59,720 nt of DNA from Bacteroidales bacterium (GTDB taxonomy: Bacteria; Bacteroidota; Bacteroidia; Bacteroidales; Muribaculaceae). The stretch is from the NCBI GenBank assembly GCA_014800525.1, contig JAAVFV010000046.1:1-59720 (forward strand), read 5' to 3'. Below the pieces are notes generated by a model that had not been told where the DNA came from, did not search any database, and was given only the letters and a program-made list of their open reading frames with translations. Shown here in pieces: positions 17,922 to 26,798 of the stretch. Numbering within the stretch: position 1 is the stretch's first letter; each line of letters begins with the position of its first letter. A program made the translations under genes and the position numbers.

Positions 17922-18824
17922 TTACTTGAAGAGGGGAGTGGGATAGACGCCATCCTCAACGAGCTTGGCAAATTGAGCCACAGTGGCGGGACGGTCGGCG
18001 GCGTATGTTACGCCAAACCATTTCGATGGAGTGCCGATCACTTTGAGAGTGGCTGTCCCATCCTGAATCAGATCGTTGACAACAGATGGGATATAGAATT
18101 CAGCTTTCAGGTCATCTTTATTTTTATCAAGGAATTTAATGAAAGCTTTCTCTGAATAATCGAAATAGTCGGGAGTGAAGCCCCACATATTCATAGAAAC
18201 ATTAGCATCCTCCGGGAAGGGGACCTCCTCTCCTTCCACCACCTGAATAAGTTTGCCATCCTTGCGCTCGATACCATGACACTCACGGCAATCGGAGAGG
18301 AAACCATTGGCATCCACTTCGCAGAAACCACGGCTTACACCGCCGTTCTCACTCAGAGTGTTCTCGATGTTGAATCCGATCATACACCAGGAATTCTTCT
18401 TACCCTCTACGGAGCGAAGGAAATCTGCCAGAAGCTTGAAGCTCTCGGCTCCATAATAATCATCGGCATTGATAACGCCGAACGGTTCCTTGATCACTTC
18501 CTTACCCATGAGGACAGCATGGTTGGTGCCCCAGGGTTTGGTACGCTCGGGGTTGGGAGTGTAGCCTTCGGGAAGCTTGTCGACAGCCTGGAACACTACC
18601 TCTACGGGCACATGGCCCTCATACTTGGAGATGATTTTCTCGCGGAACTCAGCCTCGAAATCCTTACGGATCACGAAAACGATCTTGCCGAATCCGGCAC
18701 GCAGAGCGTCGAATACGGAATAGTCCATAATAGTCTCGCCGCTTGGGCCGAGACCATCGAGCTGCTTGAGACCGCCATAACGGCTTCCCATCCCTGCAGC
18801 TAAGATAAATAAGGTTGGTTTCAT
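17922..18824 (-). CDS. Sugar-phosphate nucleotidyltransferase family protein
   Basis: 300 residues. The N-terminus carries the nucleotidyltransferase signature AAGMGSRYGG followed by KQLDGLGPSGETIMDY, and a metal-binding INADDYYG loop, as in glucose-1-phosphate uridylyl/thymidylyltransferase-like enzymes. The Bacteroidota members of this branch are usually annotated only to family level, and the sugar is not identifiable from sequence alone. Adjacent galE makes a UDP-hexose role plausible (making UDP-glucose for the epimerase), but that is inference. Same strand, 37 nt after holB and 25 nt before galE. Confidence 0.8.
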   Translation of the reverse strand: MKPTLFILAAGMGSRYGGLKQLDGLGPSGETIMDYSVFDALRAGFGKIVFVIRKDFEAEFREKIISKYEGHVPVEVVFQAVDKLPEGYTPNPERTKPWGTNHAVLMGKEVIKEPFGVINADDYYGAESFKLLADFLRSVEGKKNSWCMIGFNIENTLSENGGVSRGFCEVDANGFLSDCRECHGIERKDGKLIQVVEGEEVPFPEDANVSMNMWGFTPDYFDYSEKAFIKFLDKNKDDLKAEFYIPSVVNDLIQDGTATLKVIGTPSKWFGVTYAADRPATVAQFAKLVEDGVYPTPLFK

Positions 18825-18861
18825 GGTTTATTGTATTTTCTTTTGGGTTTTAAGTAACTAC

Positions 18862-19995
18862 TTATTTTGGAATTCGGGTGAGAGCTGTGATGAGGAGGAG
18901 AAAGAAATCGAACATCACAATTTTGGGGTTGGCATTCCTCGCCACATCATTAGAAGCCCGGCCGGTCTGGGATATTATCTCTTCCACATTGGAATGATGA
19001 ATAAAAGGAGCGAACCGGCGGGAGAATTCGGCTTCGGAACGTGTGAGGCGTGAGAGTTCGGGCATATGAAGATTATAAATGAAGTTCTCGCGGATCATGC
19101 GTGAAAAATAATTCAGGAAGCGAATCAGTTTTTCACGCCCGAAAGCAGCGCAATCCTCGCTATAATTCTTGAGTAAAAGAAGTTTGCGGGCATAGACGGC
19201 GCGCATTACATCGCGGAAAAGTTTCTCAAATTCCTCAGCCTCATCGGAATGACCTCCCAATTCATCGGCCTTCGAAAGACGTCCTTCAGCGAGGGCTGAG
19301 AGTTCGAGGGCCTGATAATCGGGAAGCCCATAGCGGCGCATCAGATACTTCTCTATCTCCGGGCGTGGGAGCGGGGAGAGGGGGTAGGATTGGGTGCGGG
19401 AGATTATGGTGGGGAGCACTTTCGACGGATCGTTGGAGACGAACAGGAAGATGGTTCCTTCCGGGGGTTCCTCCACCACTTTCAGAAGCTTATTGGCAGC
19501 CTCCACCTGCATTCTTTCCGGGAGCCATATAATGAATATCTTATATTTCGAAGAATACGCCGGGAGCGACTCGCTGCGGACGATAGCATCGGCATCCTCC
19601 ACATATATGCGAGGCTGGGAATTGCCGGCGTCTATGATATCGAGCCATTTCTCAGTCGGCATTGCCGGATAAGTCTGGAGCATCTCTTTCCATTGGGGGA
19701 TGAGATCATCGGAGACAATGATTTTCCTGGTCTTGCTTTTTACAAAAGGAAAAACAAAATGAAGGTCAGGATGGTTGAAGTTGCGATGTTGGAGGCATGC
19801 CTGGCAATGGCCGCAAGGTTCGCCATCCCGGGGCTCCTGACAATGTAGATAATTTGCAAAAGCACGGGCCAACATCATCTTTCCGACGCCGGAGGGTCCG
19901 GAGAGCATCATGGCATGAGGAATGCGGTCGGTATCGACCATCATTCTGAGTGCGTGTTTTGTGCTGTCATGTCCCGGGATATCTGCAAATTTCAT
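18862..19995 (-). CDS. holB: DNA polymerase III subunit delta'
   Basis: 377 residues of the clamp-loader AAA+ family. An N-terminal GHDSTKHALRMMVDTDRIPHAMM is followed by a P-loop-like GPSGVGKMML (about 33-42), in which the usual Thr/Ser after Lys is Met, compatible with a non-ATPase delta' subunit. Then comes a zinc-binding cysteine set (CQEPRDGEPCGHCQAC), and a sensor region with KLLKVVEEPPEGTIFLFVSN and ISRTQSY (SRC-like) at 170-230. It helps load the beta clamp during replication. First gene of the minus-strand operon; divergent from the AddB-like gene. Confidence 0.9.
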   Translation of the reverse strand: MKFADIPGHDSTKHALRMMVDTDRIPHAMMLSGPSGVGKMMLARAFANYLHCQEPRDGEPCGHCQACLQHRNFNHPDLHFVFPFVKSKTRKIIVSDDLIPQWKEMLQTYPAMPTEKWLDIIDAGNSQPRIYVEDADAIVRSESLPAYSSKYKIFIIWLPERMQVEAANKLLKVVEEPPEGTIFLFVSNDPSKVLPTIISRTQSYPLSPLPRPEIEKYLMRRYGLPDYQALELSALAEGRLSKADELGGHSDEAEEFEKLFRDVMRAVYARKLLLLKNYSEDCAAFGREKLIRFLNYFSRMIRENFIYNLHMPELSRLTRSEAEFSRRFAPFIHHSNVEEIISQTGRASNDVARNANPKIVMFDFFLLLITALTRIPK

Positions 19996-20025
19996 AGTAG
20001 CCTGTGTCTCTGAATGCCTATATTA

Positions 20026-20033
20026 CAAAGATA
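20026..20033 (-). promoter_or_regulatory. Putative -7 box for holB operon
   Basis: TATCTTTG on the minus strand, 30 nt upstream of the holB ATG. No clear TTTG at -33, so this is a weak call. Confidence 0.4.
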
Positions 20034-20106
20034 ATAAAAATAATTGGGATGTAGCCACTCCGATATATTACCCATAGACTCTTAATGAAGTTATAGTGAA
20101 ATTAGC

Positions 20107-20114
20107 TATCTTTG
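20107..20114 (+). promoter_or_regulatory. Putative -7 box for the AddB-like gene
   Basis: TATCTTTG about 45 nt before the ATG at 20159. The -33 position reads TTAATG rather than TTTG. Confidence 0.4.
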
Positions 20115-20158
20115 TGGAATATATTCAGCATGGAATGATAACTAACTTCTGAAGACAA

Positions 20159-23100
20159 ATGACTAAAGCAAAACAGGGAATGGCACGACCGTTTCTGGAG
20201 GCTGTGGCCCGGGCGTATGCCGGACACTATTCCGATCTATCGGAATTCTGTTTCGTATTTCCGAATAAGCGCGCCGGAACATTCTTTCTAAAGTATCTGG
20301 GAGAAGCCCGTAAGACGAGGACGCTGGCTCCGGAGGTGATCGCTATCTCGGATTTCGTGGCAAGAGTGGCCGATCATGATGTGGCTTCCCGAATCGACCT
20401 CCTTTTCCGCCTCTATAATATCTATCGTAACAATCCTGATTTCTCAGCTGATGAGAAGGCATATAAGGATTTTGATGCGTTCCGAAACTGGGGAGAGACC
20501 TTACTGTCGGATTTCAGTGAAGTGGATCAATATCTGGTGGATGCCGATGCCCTATTCTCGAATGTGCGCAACTTTAAGGAGATCCGCGCCAATTATCTGA
20601 GCGATGAGCAGATTCGGCTTATTGAGAAATATTTCGGCTATGCCCCCCCACGATCGGAAGTGGATAACTTCTGGGCTCATCTGGCTACCGAGTCCCCGCT
20701 GAAAAACCAGTTCCTATACCTCTGGCAGCAGATGGGCCCTCTATATCATGCCCTTAACGAATCTCTGGAAAAAGAACAACTCTGCACATCCGGAGGCGCT
20801 TACCGGCTTGCCCTTGAGCGGCTCAAGGAGCACGGCCGCGAGATATTGCCTTGGAAAAAGATTGTGATTGTCGGATTCAACGCCCTCTCTACTGCCGAGG
20901 CAGCTATATTCGAACTCCTGCAGCAACTCCCCGCGGATGATGACATTGACGGCGACTATGCCGAATTCTATTGGGATGGCACAGGCCCTGTGCTGGGGGG
21001 AGAGAATGGGAAACAGCAAGGGGACCCCCACACCGTATCCGATGGCATGGGTAGGGATAGAGAGGTGGGTCGCAGCGAAGCCATGGCATTCCTTCGGTAT
21101 AATAGAAAGAACTTCCCTTCTCCGGAATGGGCGGAGGAAGAATTGGCGGCCACAGAGACCGATGAGATGCCGCCGCGGATGCGTGTGATAGCGGCTCCTT
21201 CAAATACAGCACAGGCCAAGATCGCAGGCACAATAGCGGGGGAATGGGTCGACACAATCGGTGTCGACCGGATCGAGGATGCGCGTGCTGCCATTGTGCT
21301 TCCCGATGAAGGCCTCCTTATGCCTCTTCTATACTCACTGCCTGAGGAAACGGAAAAGGGAAATAAACTGGAGAGTATCAACCTTACAATGGGCTATCCG
21401 TTGAAGTCGACCTCCGTGATATCCTTTATTCATCATTTGCGCCGTCTTCATACCACGGCACGGGTGCGTGGAGAAGAAATTAAATTCTATCATGAAGACC
21501 TCCGGATATTCCTCTCTCATCCCTATGTGCATGCCATGATAGGGAGTGCCGGAGTTTCGGCAATAAAAGGATGGCTCAATAAGCACCATAAGATAATGGT
21601 GAGCGGCGAAGAACTCGCCGAACAGAATCCGGAGTTGGGCGCGATGCTGAAACCGCTGCGGAATGATTCCCCTGTGGCTGAGACAATATCGTATATCGAA
21701 GAGCTGTTGAAGAAAGCTTCGGTGGCTCTCGATAAGGCCGAGCATACGATGTTGGTGAAGAGTAAGTTAGACAGGGATCATATCGAAACTTATCGTAATG
21801 CGCTGCATCAGCTGGAGGATGCGTGCCGCGAACATGGAGTGGAGATGAGTGTGCAGGGTGTGTTTGCGATGGCTGATAAATTGCTGGCCGGAGAGAATAC
21901 CTCATTTGAGGGGACTCCATTGAAGGGATTGCAGGTGATGGGCCTTCTGGAGACGCGAGCGCTTGACTTCGAGCGTCTGATGATTCTCTCGCTCAACGAC
22001 AGCATCATGCCGCGTAAGGCTTCGGCCCGCACCTTCATACCTGATGCCCTGCGCCATGGCTATGGCCTCCCGTTCTCCAATTATCGGGAGGAGCTGTTCT
22101 CATATTATTTCTATCGTATGATCTCGCGTGCAAAGGAGGTGATTCTGCTTTATGATGCGCGCGCATCGGAGGGAATGCGCAGCGGGGGAATGTCGCGCTA
22201 TCTCATGCAGCTGAAATATCTTCATGCGCCGGATTCAATACGCTGGGAGAAATGGAAGTATAAGACGGCCAATCATCCTGCACCTTTGGCCGCTCCTGTT
22301 CCGAAGACTGAGGATATAATGAATCAGCTGAAACCCTATCTGCAGAAAGATTCCGAGAAGAAACTTTCTGCGTCGGTGTTGAAGAATTATCTTGTATGCC
22401 CGGTGAAGTTCTATTATCAGAATGTCGGCGGCCTGAGGCCCGACGAGGAATCCTCGGAATTCATGGATGAGATCGCGCAGGGAAATGTGATTCATGATGT
22501 GATGCTCTATCTCTATTTTCCGAAAGGGAAGCGCAAGGTATATCTGACCGGTCAACCCGGATTGGAACCGGAAGTGATGACCGAGGCGCGTATCGATGCG
22601 ATGATAATGGATACTGACCATATCGATAAGCTGATCCGGGAATCAATCAACCGGAAATATTATAACAATTCGAAGGATTCGACTGCCGATACCGGAAGCG
22701 TTCCCTTTGAGGATGAGGCCACTGAGATGCTTGCGCGGGAATATCGCGACCGGATAATCGAGATACTGGAATACGACAAGAGCATAGCTCCCTTCACGCT
22801 TATCGGAGGGGAGATCACTCGGACTGTGACCCTTCCGTTGTCGGGAAACCGTAGGGTAAACATGACCTATTCGATCGACCGGCTTGACCGTGTGCGCACC
22901 GCAGTAGGAGAACGTTATCGGGTGGTTGACTACAAGACCGGAGCGCCGCATGTGGAAGCGAAGAGTCATGAGGCGATGTTCAATGGCGACAGTGAATCGA
23001 TAAATTTCTTTCAGCTGATGCTTTATGCCAACATGGTCCATACCGATTTGAGGTTGCCTGATGGAGAAGGAGTGAAGATGTCGATATATGGCCTGACAGA

Positions 23101-23326
23101 TCTTCCGCGTCATGGCGAGACGATTCCGAAAATCGGGAGGGCGAATGGAAAACGGACACAGAAAGAGCTTGTCCGCGATCATCTGGAGGAGAATGAAGAA
23201 TTCTACTCACGTCTGCAACAGACGATGGAGGATATCTTCGATCCGGAGAAGCCCTTCGAAGCCGCCAACGACGACACCAAGTGCAAGTATTGCCAATGGC
23301 AATACCTCTGTGGCCGCTCCAAATAA
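20159..23326 (+). CDS. AddB-like helicase/exonuclease with PD-(D/E)XK nuclease and Fe-S cysteines
   Basis: 1,055 residues. The N-terminal half is helicase-like but has PNKRAGTFF where a Walker A loop is expected, suggesting an inactivated ATPase as in AddB-type subunits. The C-terminal nuclease (about 735-1055) has the RecB-family motif VVDYKTGAPH (about 918-930), with Cys746 (LVCPVKFYY) and the cluster CKYCQWQYLC (Cys1042, 1045, 1051), i.e. the four cysteines that in AddB hold a 4Fe-4S cluster. Expected role: double-strand break end processing for RecA loading. The usual AddA partner is not in the window. Three 22-bp imperfect repeats begin at its stop codon. Confidence 0.8.
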   Translation: MTKAKQGMARPFLEAVARAYAGHYSDLSEFCFVFPNKRAGTFFLKYLGEARKTRTLAPEVIAISDFVARVADHDVASRIDLLFRLYNIYRNNPDFSADEKAYKDFDAFRNWGETLLSDFSEVDQYLVDADALFSNVRNFKEIRANYLSDEQIRLIEKYFGYAPPRSEVDNFWAHLATESPLKNQFLYLWQQMGPLYHALNESLEKEQLCTSGGAYRLALERLKEHGREILPWKKIVIVGFNALSTAEAAIFELLQQLPADDDIDGDYAEFYWDGTGPVLGGENGKQQGDPHTVSDGMGRDREVGRSEAMAFLRYNRKNFPSPEWAEEELAATETDEMPPRMRVIAAPSNTAQAKIAGTIAGEWVDTIGVDRIEDARAAIVLPDEGLLMPLLYSLPEETEKGNKLESINLTMGYPLKSTSVISFIHHLRRLHTTARVRGEEIKFYHEDLRIFLSHPYVHAMIGSAGVSAIKGWLNKHHKIMVSGEELAEQNPELGAMLKPLRNDSPVAETISYIEELLKKASVALDKAEHTMLVKSKLDRDHIETYRNALHQLEDACREHGVEMSVQGVFAMADKLLAGENTSFEGTPLKGLQVMGLLETRALDFERLMILSLNDSIMPRKASARTFIPDALRHGYGLPFSNYREELFSYYFYRMISRAKEVILLYDARASEGMRSGGMSRYLMQLKYLHAPDSIRWEKWKYKTANHPAPLAAPVPKTEDIMNQLKPYLQKDSEKKLSASVLKNYLVCPVKFYYQNVGGLRPDEESSEFMDEIAQGNVIHDVMLYLYFPKGKRKVYLTGQPGLEPEVMTEARIDAMIMDTDHIDKLIRESINRKYYNNSKDSTADTGSVPFEDEATEMLAREYRDRIIEILEYDKSIAPFTLIGGEITRTVTLPLSGNRRVNMTYSIDRLDRVRTAVGERYRVVDYKTGAPHVEAKSHEAMFNGDSESINFFQLMLYANMVHTDLRLPDGEGVKMSIYGLTDLPRHGETIPKIGRANGKRTQKELVRDHLEENEEFYSRLQQTMEDIFDPEKPFEAANDDTKCKYCQWQYLCGRSK

Positions 23327-23387
23327 TCCTCTGCGCTTCGTCCAATGATTCTCTGTGCTGCACCCAATAATCCTCTGTGTGGCGCTA
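23322..23387 (+). repeat. Three imperfect 22-bp tandem repeats overlapping the AddB-like stop
   Basis: Units begin aataatcctctgcgcttcgt, aatgattctctgtgctgcac and aataatcctctgtgtggcgc at 23322, 23344 and 23366. The first contains the stop codon. Confidence 0.65.
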
Positions 23388-23412
23388 AATGGTAGATAAA
23401 TGATGTAGCGGA

Positions 23413-23444
23413 TTTGGCGGAGTCGGGGAAAAGTGTTAAATTTG
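23413..23444 (+). promoter_or_regulatory. Bacteroidota-type promoter of rplY
   Basis: TTTG (23413-23416), 20 nt, TAAATTTG (23437-23444). Start of transcription should be near 23451, giving a leader of about 130 nt. Confidence 0.8.
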
Positions 23445-23508
23445 CAAGGATAATGCGTTCCGATTTCAGTGATGGAGGAGGAATGTTGGTGTGATGGGAA
23501 ATTTGTTG

Positions 23509-23553
23509 GCCCCGTGCATAACTAATTGTTAGCCCAGCGCATAACTAATTTTG
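23509..23553 (+). repeat. Two 22-23-bp direct repeats in the rplY leader
   Basis: gccccgtgcataactaattg at 23509 and gcccagcgcataactaattt at 23532, both inside the predicted 5' untranslated region of rplY. Confidence 0.6.
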
Positions 23554-23579
23554 AGTAACACAAACAATTCGACACAAAC

Positions 23580-24227
23580 ATGAAGAAGTATGTATTGGCC
23601 GCTGAGCCCCGTGTGGAGTGCGGCAAGAAGTCTGTAAAGGCTTTGCGTAAGGAGGGTAAGATTCCCGCAGTGATTAATGGTGGTATTATCGTAGAGCTTC
23701 CTTACACCGCAGAGCTCAAGCCCGGTGAGAAGGTAGTGGCAATCGACGACAAGCGCGGTCTGATCACAACTGACATCACTGTGAAGGCAGAAGACGTTCG
23801 TAAGCTCATCTATACTCCCGACATCTTTGAGGTAGACCTCACAGTGAATGGCGAGGAGAAGAAGGTAGTGATGAAAGATCTTCAGTTCCAGCCTGTAAAG
23901 GATGATGTTCTTCACATCGACTTCCTTGAGGTATATCCTGAGAAGCCCATCGTAATGGAGGTTCCCGTTAAGATTGAGGGTCACGCTGAGGGTGTGAAGG
24001 CCGGTGGTAAGCTCACTCTTTCAATGCGTAAGCTGAAAGTTAAGGCTCCTTATACTGAGATTCCCGAGCGTCTCGTAGTAAACGTAGACAGCCTTGGTCT
24101 TGGCAAGTCAATGGCCGTAGGCGACCTTAACTTCGAGGGTCTTGAGCTGATGAATGCTAAGAATGCAGTGGTTTGCGCCGTACAGCTCACTCGTGCAGCT
24201 CGTGGTGCAATGGCAAAGCAGCAGTAA
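23580..24227 (+). CDS. rplY: 50S ribosomal protein L25/general stress protein Ctc
   Basis: 215 residues, the long (Ctc-type) form: an N-terminal L25 5S rRNA-binding barrel (KKSVKALRKEGKIPAVINGG) followed by the TL5/Ctc C-terminal beta domain. It binds 5S rRNA in the large subunit. Codon choice is strongly biased (GTAGAC, CGT, AAG), as in highly expressed genes. It has its own promoter (23413-23444) and its own terminator (24253-24285), so it looks monocistronic. It ends with an AMAKQQ tail. Confidence 0.95.
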   Translation: MKKYVLAAEPRVECGKKSVKALRKEGKIPAVINGGIIVELPYTAELKPGEKVVAIDDKRGLITTDITVKAEDVRKLIYTPDIFEVDLTVNGEEKKVVMKDLQFQPVKDDVLHIDFLEVYPEKPIVMEVPVKIEGHAEGVKAGGKLTLSMRKLKVKAPYTEIPERLVVNVDSLGLGKSMAVGDLNFEGLELMNAKNAVVCAVQLTRAARGAMAKQQ

Positions 24228-24252
24228 GCGGCTCCCACTATGCAGATATCGG

Positions 24253-24285
24253 AAGACACTATGCTTCGGCATGGTGTCTTTTGCT
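24253..24285 (+). terminator. rplY terminator
   Basis: Twelve-bp stem (aagacactatgc / gcatggtgtctt, one wobble pair) with a TTCG tetraloop, followed by ttgctttt. Confidence 0.9.
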
Positions 24286-24354
24286 TTTTAGGCGCCGGAT
24301 TTGCTTGGATGAGGAAAATTGGCGGCGGAGGTGTTAATAAAGAAGGGCGGGGGG

Positions 24355-24602
24355 CCGACAGAGTCGGGACGGAAACAGCTTCGCGCTGATTGGGAGCATT
24401 GAGGGCTTCAATCCCCTCCGGGGCTTGCACAGAACGAGCTTCGCGCCGGTGGGGGAGGGCCGACAGAGTCGGGACGGAAACAGCTTCGCGCTGATTGGGA
24501 GCATTGAGAGCTTCAATCCCCTCCGGGGCTTGCACAGAACGAGCTTCGCGCCGATGGGGGAGGGCCGACAGAGTCGGGACGGAAACAGCTTCGCGCTGAT
24601 TG
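24355..24602 (+). repeat. 105-bp tandem repeat carrying dispersed repeat copies B, C and D
   Basis: The repeat core starts at 24355, 24460 and 24565, an exact 105-bp period. The first two units are full and differ at only a few positions; the third is partial. Each unit also contains a second, related half-element ending agcttcgcgcc. Confidence 0.9.
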
Positions 24603-24702
24603 GGGAAATAAAAAATGAGCTGATTGGGGAAATAAAAAATGAGCTGATTGGGGATGACGGGAGCTGATAAGGGAAATAAAAAATGAGCTGGATTGGGGAA
24701 TT
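24597..24702 (+). repeat. 24-bp tandem repeat array upstream of pth
   Basis: Unit tgattggggaaataaaaaat plus gagc, two perfect copies at 24597-24644, then degenerate copies to about 24702. It directly abuts the 105-bp repeat and ends next to the pth start. Confidence 0.8.
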
Positions 24703-24707
24703 ATCAA

Positions 24708-25331
24708 ATGGGAATATTGAAATGGTTAGGGATTGGCCGTGAGAGGGTCAAGCCTGATGAAGAGAATATGAAAAAATATCTTATAGTGTGTCTGGGAAAT
24801 ATAGGCCCGGAATATGTGGACACTCGTCATAACATTGGCTTTATGGCCGGAAATGCGTTGGCTGCTTCTGCTGATGCGGAATGGAAATCATGCCGATATG
24901 GTGATATGGCCGTGATGAGGGTAAAAAACTGTGAGCTGATGCTTCTTAAGCCTTCTACATTTATGAATCTCAGCGGAGTGGCTGTGAGATATTGGATGAA
25001 TAAGGAAAAGCTTCCGTTGGAGAATCTTCTGGTGATTGTGGATGATATAGCTCTTCCTTTCGGAGCCGTGCGTCTGCGGAAGCAGGGTTCGGATGCCGGC
25101 CATAACGGGCTGAAGAATATTGCTTCCGAACTCGGTACTCAGGCTTATGCACGCCTGCGTGTGGGAGTGGGTAACGACTTCCCGAAGGGGGGACAGGTGG
25201 ATTATGTCTTAGGTAAATTTCCGCCGGCAGAGATGGCTAAGATGCCGGAATTGCTGAAACATGTGGGAGAGGCCGTGAAAGCCTATTGTCTTTCAGGTGC
25301 GGATTTCGCGATGACGCATTATAATAAATAG
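24708..25331 (+). CDS. pth: Peptidyl-tRNA hydrolase
   Basis: 207 residues from the ATG at 24708; a TTG at 24693 in the same frame falls in the tandem repeats and is rejected. An N-terminal extension of about 20 residues precedes the core [15 protein letters not shown], as in many Bacteroidota homologues. Catalytic elements: Asn31 (GNIG), His41 (TRHNIGF), Asp in VDDIALPFG, and substrate-binding FMNLSG and GHNGLKNI. It releases tRNA from peptidyl-tRNA that has dropped off ribosomes. The stop is at 25329-25331, with the next start 3 nt later, so it is translationally linked to the S4-domain gene. Confidence 0.95.
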   Translation: MGILKWLGIGRERVKPDEENMKKYLIVCLGNIGPEYVDTRHNIGFMAGNALAASADAEWKSCRYGDMAVMRVKNCELMLLKPSTFMNLSGVAVRYWMNKEKLPLENLLVIVDDIALPFGAVRLRKQGSDAGHNGLKNIASELGTQAYARLRVGVGNDFPKGGQVDYVLGKFPPAEMAKMPELLKHVGEAVKAYCLSGADFAMTHYNK

Positions 25332-25333
25332 TG

Positions 25334-25759
25334 ATGGAAGAAGTAAGAATTGATAAATGGCTATGGTCGATGAGAGTGTTCAAGACACGAACCATTGCCA
25401 CTGATGCCTGCAAGAAGGGACGCGTAATGATGGGCGGCACAGCCGTAAAGCCGAGCCGCGCCATAAAGGTGGGAGATATAATCGAGGTGAAAAAGCCGCC
25501 CATCACCTACACCTTCCGGGTGAAACAGCTGACCGGCAACCGGTTGGGGGCCAAACTCGTGCCCGACTATCTGGAGAATCTTACTCCCCAGTCGCAGTAT
25601 GATATTCTGGAGATGACCAAGATATCGGGATTTGTGGATCGCCGCAAGGGACTTGGCCGACCTACCAAGCGCGACGGCCGCGAACTCTCCCGCTTCAAGG
25701 AAGATAGCTATACGGCAGATGAATTCTTCCTCGACTGGGAGGATGACGAGGAGGAATAA
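25334..25759 (+). CDS. S4-domain RNA-binding protein (Hsp15/HslR-like)
   Basis: 141 residues from the ATG at 25334, immediately after the pth stop. The S4 domain (about 4-60: VRIDKWLWSMRVFKTRT, ACKKGRVMMGG, KVGDIIEV) is the Hsp15 type, which binds 50S subunits carrying stalled nascent chains. The C-terminus is basic and then very acidic (DWEDDEEE). Coupling to pth makes functional sense, since both deal with peptidyl-tRNA after aborted translation; that link is inferred from gene order. A hairpin terminator follows. Confidence 0.85.
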   Translation: MEEVRIDKWLWSMRVFKTRTIATDACKKGRVMMGGTAVKPSRAIKVGDIIEVKKPPITYTFRVKQLTGNRLGAKLVPDYLENLTPQSQYDILEMTKISGFVDRRKGLGRPTKRDGRELSRFKEDSYTADEFFLDWEDDEEE

Positions 25760-25776
25760 TTCGGCATTAAAGAACT

Positions 25777-25813
25777 CAGGCTCCATTCGATACCATTTAT
25801 CGGATGGAGCCTG
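25777..25813. terminator. Bidirectional terminator between convergent genes
   Basis: Sixteen-bp near-perfect stem (caggctccattcgata / tatcggatggagcctg) lying between the S4-domain gene (plus) and the META lipoprotein gene (minus). Confidence 0.8.
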
Positions 25814-25838
25814 ATTATATATCAGATGATGGGAAGTC

Positions 25839-26738
25839 TTACTGGTCGGTGGTACGGGTGAGACGAAGCACCTGCTTGCCGGCGGCATCGAAGAGCACAA
25901 CCTCATCCTTTGCGATCGGCTTGGCAGCCGAAACCTCCTCAAGAGCCACTACAAGAGCTGTCTCATGGTTTGGTTCGGGACATGCCATCCGGGTGAGGGC
26001 GATATTGCTGAAGGATATACTGTTGGCAGCCTCCATATCTATCTCAAAAGCCCCGTTGAAAAGGTTGCATCCCGTATTACCGTGGATCTTCCCTTCATCC
26101 ACATCCATGACAATCTTCATTTCCGGATCATTCACAGGAGTATCATTGATGTCGCGGACAAGCCATGTGCCGTTGAGAAAATCAAAATTCTGATGCATAA
26201 GGGTCATGATACGCGTGCCCTCGGCATTATACAGATAGAGATAATAATCATTATCCTTAGCCTCCCAATCGTAGGAAACCACCTTGGAGAGGGCAAGGTT
26301 GATCTCATAGTCAGTGAGATTATCTCCCTGACATATTCTCATTGTCGAGGCCATATCTCCGAAGCTGAGCGACTTCTCCTCCGGATTGTAGGAATAAGGC
26401 CCGTTAAGGAAATTACACCCATTGTAGCCATAGGCCATCTTGTTGGAAGGAGAGAAACGGAGGTAAGGAGCTTTCTCTCCGACTGCGGGCTTACCGTTGA
26501 TTTCCTCTATTGCCCAATCTCCTTTTACAACGCCCCGCTTGATATCTTCGGAGGTGTAGGTCCGCAGCTCCTCTTCAGCGGCGAGCTGTTCGCGGTCGCG
26601 CGGGAGCACCATTTCAGCATCTTTCTCGGCCTTGGCACGCGAAGGTTTCGATCCGGAATTCAACATTGAGCATCCTCCGAGCATTCCTCCGAGAGCCATA
26701 ATAGAACAGACCACTAACGTATGTTTTAATATATTCAT
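25839..26738 (-). CDS. Lipoprotein with two META domains
   Basis: 299 residues. Lipobox LGGC (Cys at about 23). Two tandem META (HslJ-like) domains follow: about 75-165 (YNGCNFLNGPYSY, SFGDMASTMRIC) and about 185-285 (GNTGCNLFNGAFEI, SFSNIALTRMACPEPN). Each has the family's G-x-x-G-C-N-x-F-N-G motif. META-domain proteins are periplasmic or outer-membrane lipoproteins linked to stress or motility in other bacteria; the biochemical activity is unknown. It lies 60 nt after the NADH dehydrogenase-like gene on the same strand, so probably an operon. Confidence 0.85.
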   Translation of the reverse strand: MNILKHTLVVCSIMALGGMLGGCSMLNSGSKPSRAKAEKDAEMVLPRDREQLAAEEELRTYTSEDIKRGVVKGDWAIEEINGKPAVGEKAPYLRFSPSNKMAYGYNGCNFLNGPYSYNPEEKSLSFGDMASTMRICQGDNLTDYEINLALSKVVSYDWEAKDNDYYLYLYNAEGTRIMTLMHQNFDFLNGTWLVRDINDTPVNDPEMKIVMDVDEGKIHGNTGCNLFNGAFEIDMEAANSISFSNIALTRMACPEPNHETALVVALEEVSAAKPIAKDEVVLFDAAGKQVLRLTRTTDQ

Positions 26739-26798
26739 TTTTCAATTATTTTATATCCCCGGTATAATATTATTAGATGAGATAAATCATGGGATGGT

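Larger units (their letters stand above)
24228..24707. other. Repeat-filled intergenic region between rplY and pth
   Basis: 480 bp holding the rplY terminator (24253-24285), two and a third copies of a 105-bp tandem repeat (24355-24602) and a degenerate 24-bp tandem array (24597-24702). Small open frames across it on both strands simply follow the repeats and are not convincing genes. No clear promoter for pth is visible outside the repeats. Confidence 0.7.

Noticed and set aside
18855-18865. Recurring 11-mer taactacttat (also 35241-35251) and similar ctacttatcaaat strings at 40434 and 53170
   Set aside because: AT-rich and short; positions relative to genes are inconsistent, so chance cannot be excluded.
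24050-24535. Open frame with repeated protein motifs antisense to rplY and the repeats
   Set aside because: It only mirrors the 105-bp DNA repeats and runs through the rplY terminator and the end of rplY.
24355-24702. CRISPR array
   Set aside because: The repeats are contiguous 105-bp and 24-bp tandems without unique spacers of constant length, and no cas genes are present.
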